Made by a program: the position numbers and the translations under genes. A stretch of 64,000 nt of DNA from contig NC_081820.1 in assembly GCF_030704535.1 (NCBI RefSeq), positions 811,001-875,000 on the forward strand, given 5' to 3'. Shown here piece after piece: positions 24,816 through 36,700 of the stretch. Origin of the DNA: Vitis vinifera (lineage: Eukaryota > Streptophyta > Magnoliopsida > Vitales > Vitaceae). A model generated the notes under the pieces. It was given only the letters and a program-made list of their open reading frames with translations, had not been told where the DNA came from and searched no databases. How positions within the stretch are numbered: position 1 is the stretch's first letter; every line of letters begins with the position of its first letter.

Positions 24816-27800
24816 AAGTCTTTTCAGGCTGAGAAAGTATAAATTCTTTTTGGTCCATTGCAGTTGCTATAGCAGGTGGGATAGCTTATTAGCCTGTCAA
24901 TGAAGTTAGAACTGAGAAGCTATTTTTCGTGTCAAGTATGTATATCAAATTCTTTTTGGCCCACTTTAGTTGCACTAGAAGATTACAAAACAAGAGAAAA
25001 TAAATGCATTCAGTTACAAAGAATGCAAGCATGGTTCTGTATATTAAAATCAAAAGACAAGAAGAAAAAAAAGGCAGGAAAACTAAAATAGATATGTGTA
25101 TACCTGTCCACTCAATATCTTCCCTTGAACTTCCTGAGCAGCCTTCTTAAATTTCTCAATGCCCTGAACAGGCTCATGGTTAATCAACTTCATCTTAGAG
25201 ACGTAAGCATTTGTTGGATATCCTCTAAGTACCCAACAACAAAAGTGAAGCCTATATTATTTATAATAGAGGAACAAAATACTTCAAATTGACAAGGCAT
25301 ATGTTTCAAAAATTGTTTGTAAACAAGTCCCATGAAAGAAACCAAAGAAAAACAAAAGAATGCAGAATTTTTTTTCATCAGAAACAAAAAGACTTAAATG
25401 TATGACTTTTACCAAAAAAAAGCCTTAGTCTAGAACCTTCATGCTTACCTTAATCAATGTCTTGCCAAAACTGGCTTCTTCTGCTGCAATTATGCCCCTG
25501 ATGTGCATTTCATGTTGTTTTAGCTCTGGAAATACATCACCCATCACTTTCACCACAACACCGACAAGCCTAGATTCAGAACAAACATTAACAAAAGCTT
25601 ATCACCAGCAATCTATAGAATTAGAAATTTGAAATTAAACATGTAGACTTAGATGTTCAAAAGGCCATTCAGTTTAAAGAGAATAAAAAAGGTACTTTAA
25701 AGAACAAGATAAACTTCAAAAGCAACCAATATAGTGAACGATCAAAACAAATGTAAGAACATTTGTAATTCATACCCATTGAAAAATCCTTCTTGAGCTT
25801 TTAGGACTTCACTTCCATACCGAACAGCTCGACGAAGAATACGTCTAAGAACATATTCACGACCCTCATTACCTACAAACAAGATTGATGTGATTTCCAT
25901 CAGGAAAACAATTCCAAAGACATAATTATGCAGAAAAAGCACTATTTTTCACAAAACATTTCCATCCCGATCCCAATCCCCCATAAAAAAAATAGAATAA
26001 AAAAAAGGAACAGAACATAATCAGTTTAGATTTCAGTTTGTGCTGCCATATATGCATATATTTTAAGTTTCTTCTTAACAAGGAAGATACTTAAATTTAT
26101 TTGCCCTTAACCAAATCAACAATGATTCCAACACTACTAATACAGGAAGCCAAATAGACTATACAAATCCCTTATATTACGCTTTACATGTCAACAAGCA
26201 TGTGCAGCCTATATCAAAGACCAAAAGCCAGTATATACATATATATTACTGCACATATCAACAAGCATCCACAGCCTATATCAAACGCTAAAAAAGCTGA
26301 TAATGACATCAAATTGATGATAGGAAAATCGAGAACTTGTCAACAACTGATGCCTTAAGTTTGCATTACCCCACCTGGACAAGAACCATCAGCAATGGCA
26401 AATGAAAGAGTTCTTATGTGGTCAGCGACAACCCTATATGCCATATCAACTTTGTCTACATCTTCTGTTCCAACTTTTCCAGAATACAGTGGTGCTCCAG
26501 TCGCCTACAAACAAACCAAGAAAGCAGAAGCATTAAAGAAGTATAATCTACAAAATATTTTATCGGATAGAATCTACAAAATAACCAAGGAAAAATGGCA
26601 TCAAAATATTGGTGCAGCTATACTAAAGGACCAAAAATCAAATGCCACACAACCAAGGAGCACCAGACTGCACACTCAATAAGGGAGACTAACGAAGTTA
26701 AAAATATAGATAGTAGACCTATTTTGTCATGTCATTACAGAGTGCTACAACAATATGGTATTTCATAGGTTATAATAGAAATATTTGGATAAATAATTTA
26801 AAACATTAGGTAGACAAGTCATCAAATTCAAATTCATAGAAGACATAACCTTCATGACTCCACCACTGTTAAAGTCATCACCACAAGACCACTACTAACC
26901 TTCTTCACCAATCAAACATTGTCATTATGAGCCATTGACACTGTACCCACCACACAGGCACTGACACCACCTTACCATCACTGTCACTTTTTACCTTCAA
27001 TTTTGCAACCACCACACTATGTTATCAGCACCACCACCAACACTATTCTGTTACCACTATCCCCACCACCACATCACACCATATAACCATCTTCATCTGT
27101 GGAACCACCATACACACCTTCATTGTTACATGTACCAGACAGATGCTACTACCACCTTTTTTAATGCCAAAACAGACATCACAGCCTCTGCCCTAAATTG
27201 ACCAACACCAACTCCACCAAACAAGTTTGGTACTTTTGTAGGACACGAAAGGAGTTTTGGATAATCATTACCAAGTATGATTCTTTTCTTCAGAGCGTCT
27301 CTTTCTAAAAAAGATCGCAATACAAGCAGGTAGCAGACAACAAGATAAAACAAAACCTAGCAGATCCAGAGTTAAGCTAAAAGAATGATAGATGACATCA
27401 ATATTGACTGTTTTCTAGTTCAATTTAAAGCATCAACTCCAGTAATTATGCAAGCAAAATCAGTATCAGGAACAATTTAAAATAACCTAGATGTCAGGTT
27501 AGAACCATCATCTTTGCCCATGTCAGTGACCATCATACAAATGATTGAACCATGAATAACCCAATTATGAAAAAAGTTAAATGACAACCAAAACAATTTT
27601 ATTTCAAAAATACAAAAAATAAAAAAGCAAAAAGTTTATTGGTACATGCATCTTACCAAGTGGATAGCATCAAAGATGGGTAGGAACACATCAGTATCAT
27701 AATTGCTCATCTTGTTCTGAAGAATAGAAGTTAATCTTTCAAAACCCATTCCAGTGTCAACATGTTTAGCAGGCAAAGGCTTTAGAGAACCATCACTTTC

Positions 27801-30800
27801 TCTATTAAACTGCAGAAGAGAAATCAAACATCAAAACCAAAAAGTTCATCAAACTGGAGGAATAGCCCATATGAAAACAACATCATTTTAGTCTTCATTT
27901 TGTGTTGCCATATGTGCCGGAGAAATATCAGCAGGGCATAGTTGCATTGCATTTCAAAGTTTTGGCTAATGTAATAAAGATACCAATTGTCGCTCCTTGA
28001 GCTTGCAATGTTAGATGACTCGTAACAGGGATAAAAGTTAGTTGATGAACAATAAGACATAACTACTAAAACAATACCTGAATAAATACAAGGTTCCATA
28101 TCTCAATACAAGTAGGATCATCATTGTTAACCAACGATGTGGCATCTCGGTTACCAATCCTATCAAAATGTATTTCAGTGCAAGGACCACAAGGACCAGT
28201 ATCACCCATCTCCCAGAAGTTGTCCTATTAAGAGTTGACGAAAAATGGAAAGTAATAAGATATAAAAGTTCAGTTTGCCATCTATAGCACATTAAAGAAA
28301 ATATTAACATCCAAATGTGAAATAAACTAAGAAGGAATTGCGAGACCAATGCATGTTTCTTAACAATACCTGGAAATGGACAAAAAAGGGGTATGCAGGA
28401 GATATCACATTATAATACAATATTAAAAAAGGTCTGTTGTCAACATGTTGGGTGTAGGGCTCCATTAGAAAATCTTGGTTGTGAGAAAGGGCACATCTGT
28501 CACCATTGCTTGAATCATCAGCCTGGTCAGGGACCTTAATTGTACTTGTTTCCTAATATTTGTTTGCTTGTCCATATGTCCAATATCAAGTTTTTTTGCT
28601 GGTGAATATCCACTACCATGTGTGTTGTAGACATATGAACATTGTTAAGCATGCCATTTTAGTATCACCAATCCGAATTTATTTTTCTTATTTTGTTAAC
28701 CATGCAGTACATGGTATTCACATTGTTTCGAGAAACCTGATTGGTTCTTGTTGTCCCAAAGTTAAAATTTGATAAATAATTCATTTCTACATGAGCACTT
28801 GTGTCATTTTGAATCTTTTCAGGTTATTTACCATTCAATTTCAGCATCCGTATTGTATTTCTTCATTTTTATGCCACTTGTTCCTTTTCTTTGACCTTGT
28901 TCTTGTTTCAATAATTTGCACCTTCGTTGAAACTAAATATTATAGGCATAATATTGATCAACATTAAGATGTCTGATCTAAACTTTTTCTTTATTTCCTT
29001 TTAGATAACAATAATATATAACAGAGTCTTGAAGTCATCTACATGCTTAATTCCCTAGTTTGTAACATAAGAAAAAAAAATCAACTTGACTAAAATCTGG
29101 GAAAAAAATGTTTTATGCTTCATTTACCAATAAAAGAAATACTTGAGTCTATTTGTTATAGATCACTCTCCCTTTTGAATTGTTGACATTAAAGGTCAAA
29201 CCAAGTATATCCAAATACCCTCAACACCTAGAAATAGATTAAGTGTATATAAGAACAAGAACTTTTCTGTAAATATTCACTAAAAGTAATTTTTTCTAAT
29301 ATTCACAATACATTTCTCTTTATAGGAAAATGCAGACATGGTAATTCTAATAATCACAATACATATATCACCTAAAGTTATGGGATGCCATGCTGCATGA
29401 AATTTTAGAGGAAAAAAAAAAAGAATTGAATAAATGCATACTTTACAACCAAATGGAAGTACATGTCCAGGGGGCAAAAACTTGAGCCAAATATCTCGAG
29501 CTTCATCATCAGGAGCAAGGCCAAGTTGCTCATCACCACCAAAATAGGTGGCATAGAACCGGTCCGTTGGTAATTTGTACACCTGTTCATCAATGAGCAA
29601 TTAAATGAAGGACTATAAGCTGAACAACAACCAGACATACAGGTGAAAATCTATCAGAAGGAGATATGGTCAACTCCAGAGATTACATTTCTAGAATTCA
29701 ATCAACATATAAGAAATTTTTCCTCTCATAAAGTCCACATCCTCCCATTTTTTTGTCAACTACAATTTTTTTTTCAGTTTTTTATAAAGAATGTTAATTA
29801 CAAATTGCAACATACCTCAAAAAAGGCAAAAGCTTACTTAGTTCCTTTATTGAGTCTCATTAACTTTATTGCATACTAGCTTTCTTTAAATTCTTAAGCA
29901 GTTATGTCGACATGATGCTTCACTCAACCATTCACAGGCCTAGGTAAACAAGCTAGTTAATACTGATTAAAACATTTTCCAACAGATATCCACTTGCCTC
30001 TGTAAGAAGCTCCCAAGCCCATTCAATGGCTTCTCTTTTAAAATAATCACCAAATGACCAATTGCCAAGCATCTCAAAGAAGGTATGGTGGTAAGTATCT
30101 TTCCCCACATCATCAAGATCATTGTGTTTTCCACCAGCTCGAATGCACTTTTGGGTGTTGCAAGCACGTGTGAGCTTACTCAAAGGAGTGTTTGGATCAG
30201 CAGTCCCTAAAAAGATTGGTTTGAACTGGTTCATACCTGTAAAATTAGAATATTTCCCTCTGAATGCTTGATTTTGCAATTATGCAACAAAGAAGTTCTA
30301 GAAAGAGAAACATTGATACAAATGTATAAAATATGGAAAAAGAACATAGAGACCGTTCTCAAATAGGCAAACTCAATTTCATGTTAGGGTTTCAAATACA
30401 AAAAACATGGTGTGAAACATCTAATATGAAGATTAAACAATGGCCTCAGTAAAAAATTTCCATGTATTTTATTTTAAAAATAAAAAAGAACGATCACCAA
30501 AATTATCAACCGTTACAAGTTAACAATAGAATTTTAAATAAATTAACAAAAATTTATCATGTCATAGTTCATATTTAAAAGAATAACCATATATATGAAA
30601 TACGTTCTCATTTCCACATGCTGACCATACCTGTATCCTAACTTTTGTAGTTTCACACCTAGTCCTTTTTTTTCCAGATACAGAAAAAATATAGAAAACA
30701 CTCTCATGATTCTGTTAATGTCGCACATCTGATGCTAAATTTTACAGTTCCACAATTTCAAATACAAACAAGTGTGATAGTATCCTCAGATGTAGTTTTG

Positions 30801-31799
30801 ACTTCACTTCAAATGTCATATTTAATCATATTCAGGATTGTCCAATTCCTAAGAATGACCTATTTAATGTCACTGAATACAGGATCATACAATTACTATG
30901 GACCAAATGGAAGACCATGAAAAGTATAGCATATTCTAACTTTCTAGCATGGAAGTTCCTAATAATTCAGTGTTCATCTCTGTTCCATAGGTTTCCTGGA
31001 AGTGTATGAAGCCCCAACTTCTTCTCTTTTCCCACCTTTTCTAAGCTACCAAACAGAGCAAAAACAGTCAATTAAAGCTTCATCATTTTTTTCTTTTTTC
31101 TGTTTGTGTATCAAGACCCAAAATTTTTAACTTCTCTCAAGTTTTCCCACCATTCCTCAGCAACCAAACGGAGAAAAATTAGTCAAGCCAAGTTCCATCA
31201 TTTCATCAACAACATCTAAACGAAAAAGACCCAAAATTGTCAGACTTTTTAAAATTTTCCTCAATTTATCAGCAACCAACCTTCCTGTATTTCAGAAAAA
31301 CAAAAATCAAAAAGCAAAAAACCTTATCTTCCTTTTAAGGTTTCCCACCTTTTCTCAGCAACCAAGCAGAGCAAAAAAAAAAGTCAACCCAAATTCCATC
31401 ATTTCATTAAGAACACAAAAAAAAAAAAAAAGACCCAACAATTTTCATCTTCTTTAAAGCCTTCCCATCTTCTCTTAGCAACCAATTCTGTGTGTAATTC
31501 AATAAACCCAAAACAAAACATAAACAAAAACAGAAAATATATATGAAAAAAGGATCCAAAACTTTTACATTTATAACTTTCCCAAACAACTTTCCGAGCA
31601 ACCAAACAGAAATGGAAAGAAATAAAATAAAATAAAATAAAAACGAACCAGCATTGGCAAAGAGGAGAGTTGGGTCATTGAGAGGCACAACAGGGCTGGA
31701 TACCCAGTTGACATGCTCCTTGGCTTCGAAGAAACTGATGAAGGTGTCTCTGACTTTGGCCGCCGGCCACTCCGTAACCGTCGGTGGGAGCTCCGGCAT
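18520..31799 (-). CDS. ALATS: Alanyl-tRNA synthetase, 23 coding exons
   Basis: Class II synthetase that charges tRNA-Ala. Exons (high to low): 31799-31649, 30236-29998, 29582-29442, 28224-28078, 27809-27657, 26504-26375, 25872-25776, 25569-25449, 25163-25104, 24136-24086, 24008-23913, 23713-23612, 22932-22810, 21405-21262, 21166-21095, 20998-20923, 20850-20708, 20588-20480, 20395-20208, 19676-19587, 19471-19289, 19188-19009, 18591-18520. They total 2,868 bp, giving 955 residues and TGA with no internal stop. The catalytic domain includes [33 protein letters not shown] and GMGFERL (about 246). The editing-domain zinc ligands are HTCTH (598-602) and CGGTH (C717, H721). The C-terminal domain ends with a glycine/lysine-rich tail. 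ATG 31799 is the first ATG; no organelle presequence is encoded in this reading, so I infer the cytosolic form. Arabidopsis makes an organellar form from an upstream start. Intron 2 has a GC donor. Confidence 0.95.
21515..22755. repeat. Inverted duplication of a WAK kinase fragment in ALATS intron 13
   Basis: Two arms of about 600 bp, left 21515-22115 (plus sense) and right 22139-22755 (minus sense), surround a 23-nt loop at 22116-22138. Each arm encodes a decayed wall-associated-kinase-like segment: the catalytic loop, activation segment (VSNFGTS or VSDFGT, then [10 protein letters not shown]), LDPQY, then [15 protein letters not shown] in the left arm. The left arm has YRD for HRD and NFG for DFG; the right arm has HRN but keeps DFG. 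Both have frameshifts and stops, so no kinase is made. The arms lie wholly inside intron 13 (21406-22809), so the ALATS pre-mRNA would contain a long imperfect hairpin. Confidence 0.85.
24785..24811. repeat. (AG)n microsatellite
   Basis: About 13 AG units inside ALATS intron 9. A likely polymorphic marker, with no sign of function. Confidence 0.9.
26860..27130. repeat. Strand-biased CCACCA/CA-rich tract in ALATS intron 5
   Basis: About 270 bp, very rich in C and A on the plus strand with many ACCACC and CACCA steps and very few G. In the ALATS transcript this would be a G/U-rich run with repeated GGTGGT. It is not a simple repeat with a fixed period. Confidence 0.6.
30970..31610. repeat. Diverged tandem repeat in ALATS intron 1
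   Basis: Five or six diverged copies, each with a block like TCTCAGCAACCAAACAGAG, a block AAGACCCAAAATTTT and a block TTCCATCATTTCATCAA. They start near 31045, 31155, 31270, 31355, 31475 and 31590. In the gene's sense strand the core reads CTCTGTTTGGTTGCTGAGA, a word I have often seen near the 5' ends of plant genes. The copies lie within the first 700 bp of the first intron, where intron-mediated enhancement acts in plants. A regulatory role is inference. Confidence 0.6.
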
Positions 31800-33300
31800 C
31801 GTTGGAATCAACCGGAGACGACTAAGACGACGAAGAAGAAGAATAATGAAAAAATGAAAAAGCTCTGAAAGGTCTAAGCCACTCTCAATATGATTCTTTT
31901 AAGTTATTAGTTATAAGTTATAACTGCCTCCCTCCATTTTTCTCTTTCCTTCTGTTCTCTTTTGACTTGAACGTTTTTATTTTTATTTTTATTTTTATTT
32001 TTTCATTATATTTCTTTTTAAAAAAATAATATTATTAAAAATATAATGGAAATGGTTAAAAAAATTCATAAAAAAAAAATTAAATAATTATTTTTAATAA
32101 AAAATACTAAAAAACAACTCAAATTTATTATCAAAAATAACTTATTTTAGGGAAAAAAATCTCAAAAAGCTTTTTTAACAAAAGTTTATTAATAAATTAG
32201 AAGATTATTTGCATGAACAATTTACAAAAAAAAAAACCCTTATTAATCATTTGCATAACATAATTTATATTTAATAAATTATATTTTTAAATAATAACCT
32301 TAAATTTTCTTAATATTGTCATTTTTTTTTTTATTAATATACATTTTGATATTTGGTTAATCGAGAAACTTTCTACGATCAAATCCTTAGGACTCTCTAG
32401 GGGAACCCAAAACATCAGGGTGTGATCGTCTGACAACAATCGATAAATTCAAGGTATCATCGAGGGTAAAATTAAAACCTAAGTTCACCCGACCAACTAG
32501 GTTACTTAGTATGTAATTGATTCTATTTTTAAAGTAAAAGTAGTTTTATTAAAGTCATTTAAATATAAATAATAAAAAAAAATTACTACAAAAGAATTGA
32601 CAATAAATAAAAATAAAAATAATTTTACATTATTATATATAAAAAAAAATCAAACTAAAAGTATTATTAGTATTATTCTTTTGAATAAGATATGGGTAAT
32701 AATATATTCTTCCCAAGTGGAGAATGTTTCACTTTTTTTATTCCTTTTCTAATGCTTGGGCATCAAGCTAGATTTAAGCCAAATAATAATCATATGAAAT
32801 AAAATATTAAAAATTGAATTAAAATAATGAAGAAAATGATGAAGAGCAAATCAAGGAGTGAAAGTTGCACCCACCTTTCGAAAGTAAGCCCATGATCGAA
32901 TGAGACCTTTTATTATATATTTATTTTTAGGCCAAAGATTCTAACCCTAGATGAATCTTATTCCACAAGGAAAGTTCCAAGTTCCTTCCAAAGAAAATTC
33001 TTCCCAATGTTTTGGGATTCATCCGAATCCATATCTGGTTAGTGACTCAACCATATTTAGAATGAAAAATTAGAAAATACCCTCATCCATGTTATTAAAA
33101 TATGAAAAATATTTGTAATTTAATGATATTGATATTTAAAAAATAAAAAAATAAAAAAAGTTATATTTGATTATCATCCTTGGCAAAATTCAAATAATGT
33201 CCATAAAATTGCTCCAAAAGAAATCAAAATAATTATATATAATTATCTAAGCTTTATTTAATAGTGTCAATATCATTTTTTTTCTACTATTACTATTCAC

Positions 33301-33372
<72 letters not shown>

Positions 33373-33784
33373 ATTATTAATTGTTTTATTATATTTTTTG
33401 TTATACAAAAAATAGTATTCCATTTTTAGTAGCCTTCTCAAGTTCCTTAGAGCTTGCTCATGATAGATGGTTCTGAAAACCTTCTAGGGAAAACTTGTCA
33501 TCAATTTTTTATATAGATTTGCAAATATTGCTCAAATCAACAGATAGTTCATTACAGCATACCATAACAACAGCCCCATGCCCTAACCCTAAGCTGCATT
33601 CAACCTATTAAAACCTCTCTTTTTCTGTCACAAATGCACACATGAACAAGCTCACTGCATCACAATGCATTCCTACTAACTACGACTCGAGAGACAAAGA
33701 CCAGAGACAACTATTGGAATCAGAAAGAGAAAAAAAAAAGGGGGGAAAGAGAAACAAACAAGAATACACAACTTAGGCTGTTGT
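31800..33784. other. Intergenic region between ALATS and the ELKS-like gene
   Basis: Holds the ALATS promoter side (31800-32000) and the 3' flank of the ELKS-like gene. Mostly AT-rich. The segment 32340-32530 has a different composition (contains GTGTGATCGTCTGACAAC and ACCCGACCAACTAGGTTAC), suggesting a transposon fragment I cannot name. No gene is supported. Confidence 0.5.
33304..33368. repeat. (AT)n microsatellite, about 65 bp
   Basis: An uninterrupted run of about 32 AT units. Runs this long are commonly unstable in length. Confidence 0.95.
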
Positions 33785-36700
33785 CTACAAAATATTTGGT
33801 AGCTGAGAGTCTAGTCTCTGCTGCAACTCTTTGATCTTCATGGAGAGCTCCACCTTCTGCTCCTTGTAGCTCTGCAGCAGGTACTCCTTTCCTTCTATCA
33901 CTTCCCTCAACTCTCCGACTTCCCTTCTCAGCATCTCAATCCTCTCACTGTCTCCTCTTCCTTTTTCTGGTGACTCCAGGTTGGTGTCTCCGTTGAGATA
34001 CCCATTTGCATGGCCGTTTCTTGGTTCAGATGGGCAGGTCATGGCTGGTGAGGGGTTTTCATTGAAGCCCACATGGCCAACACAGTGATCTGCAATTGCC
34101 TTTCTGAGCCTCTGGATTTCTCTCTCAGAATCAAACAGATCCCTGTTTGCAGCATCAAGCTGCACCTGCAGATGTGAGGAATGGGACAGCTGAGAGCTCA
34201 ATGAGTTCTGCAATTCCATGATTTGATCCTGCATCTCCAGTATCATGTCGTCTCTTTTCTTCAATTGCTGCCTCAGCTTTTGTATCACTTCCCGCTTACT
34301 GAAGATGTCAGAGCCAGATTCTGAGACACATGGCGAGTCTGAGCAGTTTGAGTGGTGGAATGGCTTTGGAGGCAGCTCAAGGCGCTCAGGGGAGGATGCC
34401 CAGACAACACCGTTCTCTTTGGTATATTCAGGGGCAGGCACCATCACCAAAGGGAGAGCTACATCAGACTCTGTCAGTATTTGGCCATTGGGCTGGTGGT
34501 GATTAACATCCAAGATGCCTTCAGATCCTGTTTCATAAACACTGAGAACCATTAAGAAAGAAAAGGAGATGGAAACTCCTAAATTCATTTATCAAGACAT
34601 CCCTCAAGAAAATTTTGATATCAGAATTTTCATTATAACTAGGATTTATAGTCTCAAATTAGACTATGGAATTAAGGAGATGCTTTGGCTTCAAAAACGA
34701 AAGCAATTCAATCTTGATTTGCCCAAGAATGGTCCATTTCTTGTATGAAATGAATGATATGAAAAGTAATGAGAATTTAACACACAACTCTGAAAAACTC
34801 TTAGATTGATAATGCAAAGTCAAACTGGCCCATCATCTAAAATATTACATAGTCCAGACTGAAGGGGACACAGTTTCTAACAGCATTGCATAATCCTGCT
34901 AGGTTTCCTCTTCCCACCTTCAACCTTTGCAAACCATTGACACCCATTAAATTATTTCAACAAACTACAAAGGGAAAAACAGAGACAAAGCCTCCAAAAT
35001 TAGCAACCATAAATTTTCCCAATCTTCATTGAGGAGCTTCACTTGAGGTACCTCCCCTTGGCAGGTGATCCTTTTACTTTGTGTGGTGGGTTGAATAACT
35101 AATCTTCTTCTAGGCTGGATCATTTCTTGATTTCTGAAGAGTGGGAAAATCACCTCAGTGGCTTGACCCAATGTGTTTTGCCAAGACCAGTGTCCCATCA
35201 CACTCCCATTTTATTGGATATAGGGGGCATGAGGAGTGGAACGCCTTTTTTGAAAATATGTGACTGAACAAGGAAGGGTTCAAGAACCTGATTAGAAATT
35301 AGTGGAGTAGCTACTCAATTGGGGGTTCATATAGCCACATCTTGGCGGCAAGCTCAAAGCCCTAAAGCATGATCTTAAAGTTTGGAATAGAGATGTTTTT
35401 AGAAACATTGCCACCAACAAAGCAGTAGCCCTGAATCAAATTGGTTATCAGGACACAAAGGAAAGAGAACCCATTCATTTATTTAAAGAGAATTGGCCAA
35501 AAGGAAGGCAACGGAGGAAGTTTGGTGGAGACAAAAGTCTAGAAAATTATGACTTAAAGAGGGAGATAAGTAGGCATGTAAAATGATGTGGTTCAATTGA
35601 TTTTTAGGGGAAAAATTAGTCGAACCGACATGGTCAATTTACATTTGAACCAAAACCGAACTAACCTTTTAGTGATGGAAAAACCAAACCAAACCAAACC
35701 AAGCTTGATTAAGGTCAGTTTGGTTCGGTTTAGATGATTGGTTAGATGAAAGTTGATTTAGATCTTAAATATAATTTGTTTTTAAAATGAATTGAAACCA
35801 ACTTGGATTTAAAGTCCAAAATATATTTAAACTTTTAAGCTTAAAATATAATGAATGCATTTAAAATTAATTTGACCTTAGTCCAAGAATAGTGAAATTT
35901 AATAAAGTTATAAAAAAACCCATCAAATATTGAATGTCGTTTTGACCTTAGTTTTAAAATGTCGATTTGGTTTAGTTATATTGGTAAGGAGATAAGGAAA
36001 CCCGAAATCGAACCGTCAAAGTCAGTTTTTAAAATTCTCAAACCGAACCAACCTTTATGGTTATTGATAATCAAACTGATATGATTAGTTTAGATCAATT
36101 CTTTGGTTTTTTCAGTTTTAGTTATACTCCTAAAGAGAAGAACACAAAGTTTTTCAATAAGATGATCAATGCTCATAGAAGAAGGAACTATTTAGATAAA
36201 GTTAGGTAAACGATGTTACATTGTCAAAGGATGCAAACACTAAGGAGGGGGTGGCTAATGCTTTTCAATGCCTTCTTTCCAAGTAGGGGAATGGAGACCA
36301 AGTATCAATGGAGTGATTTTTTAAAATTTGATAGAGAAGATTTGGTACGTTTGGGGGCTCCTTTTTTGGAGGACAATGTATTTTCACCCCTCTCTGATTG
36401 TGTGGGGATTAAACCCCTAGGCTAGATGGTTTCTCTATGGTCTTCTAGCAATTCAGCTGGAACTTTGTGAAGCATGAAGTGATGGGCTCTTTGAGGGAGT
36501 TCTACAAGCTGGGCACTGTTCAAAGAAGTCTAAATGCCACCTTCATAGTGTTAGTTTCCAAAAAAAAAAAGGTGTTGAAAACAAGATTTCAGACCAATCA
36601 GTTTAAGGAGTGATTTACACAAGCTATTAGTAGAAGTCCTTGCCAACAAGCTTAAAAATGTGAGGGTAAAGTGGTCTCAGCCTTCCAGTATGCCTTTGTG

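Noticed and set aside
27019..27201. His/Thr-rich small protein
   Set aside because: Low-complexity reading of the CCACCA tract in an intron.
33247..33441. Ile/Tyr repeat protein
   Set aside because: Translation of the (AT)n microsatellite.
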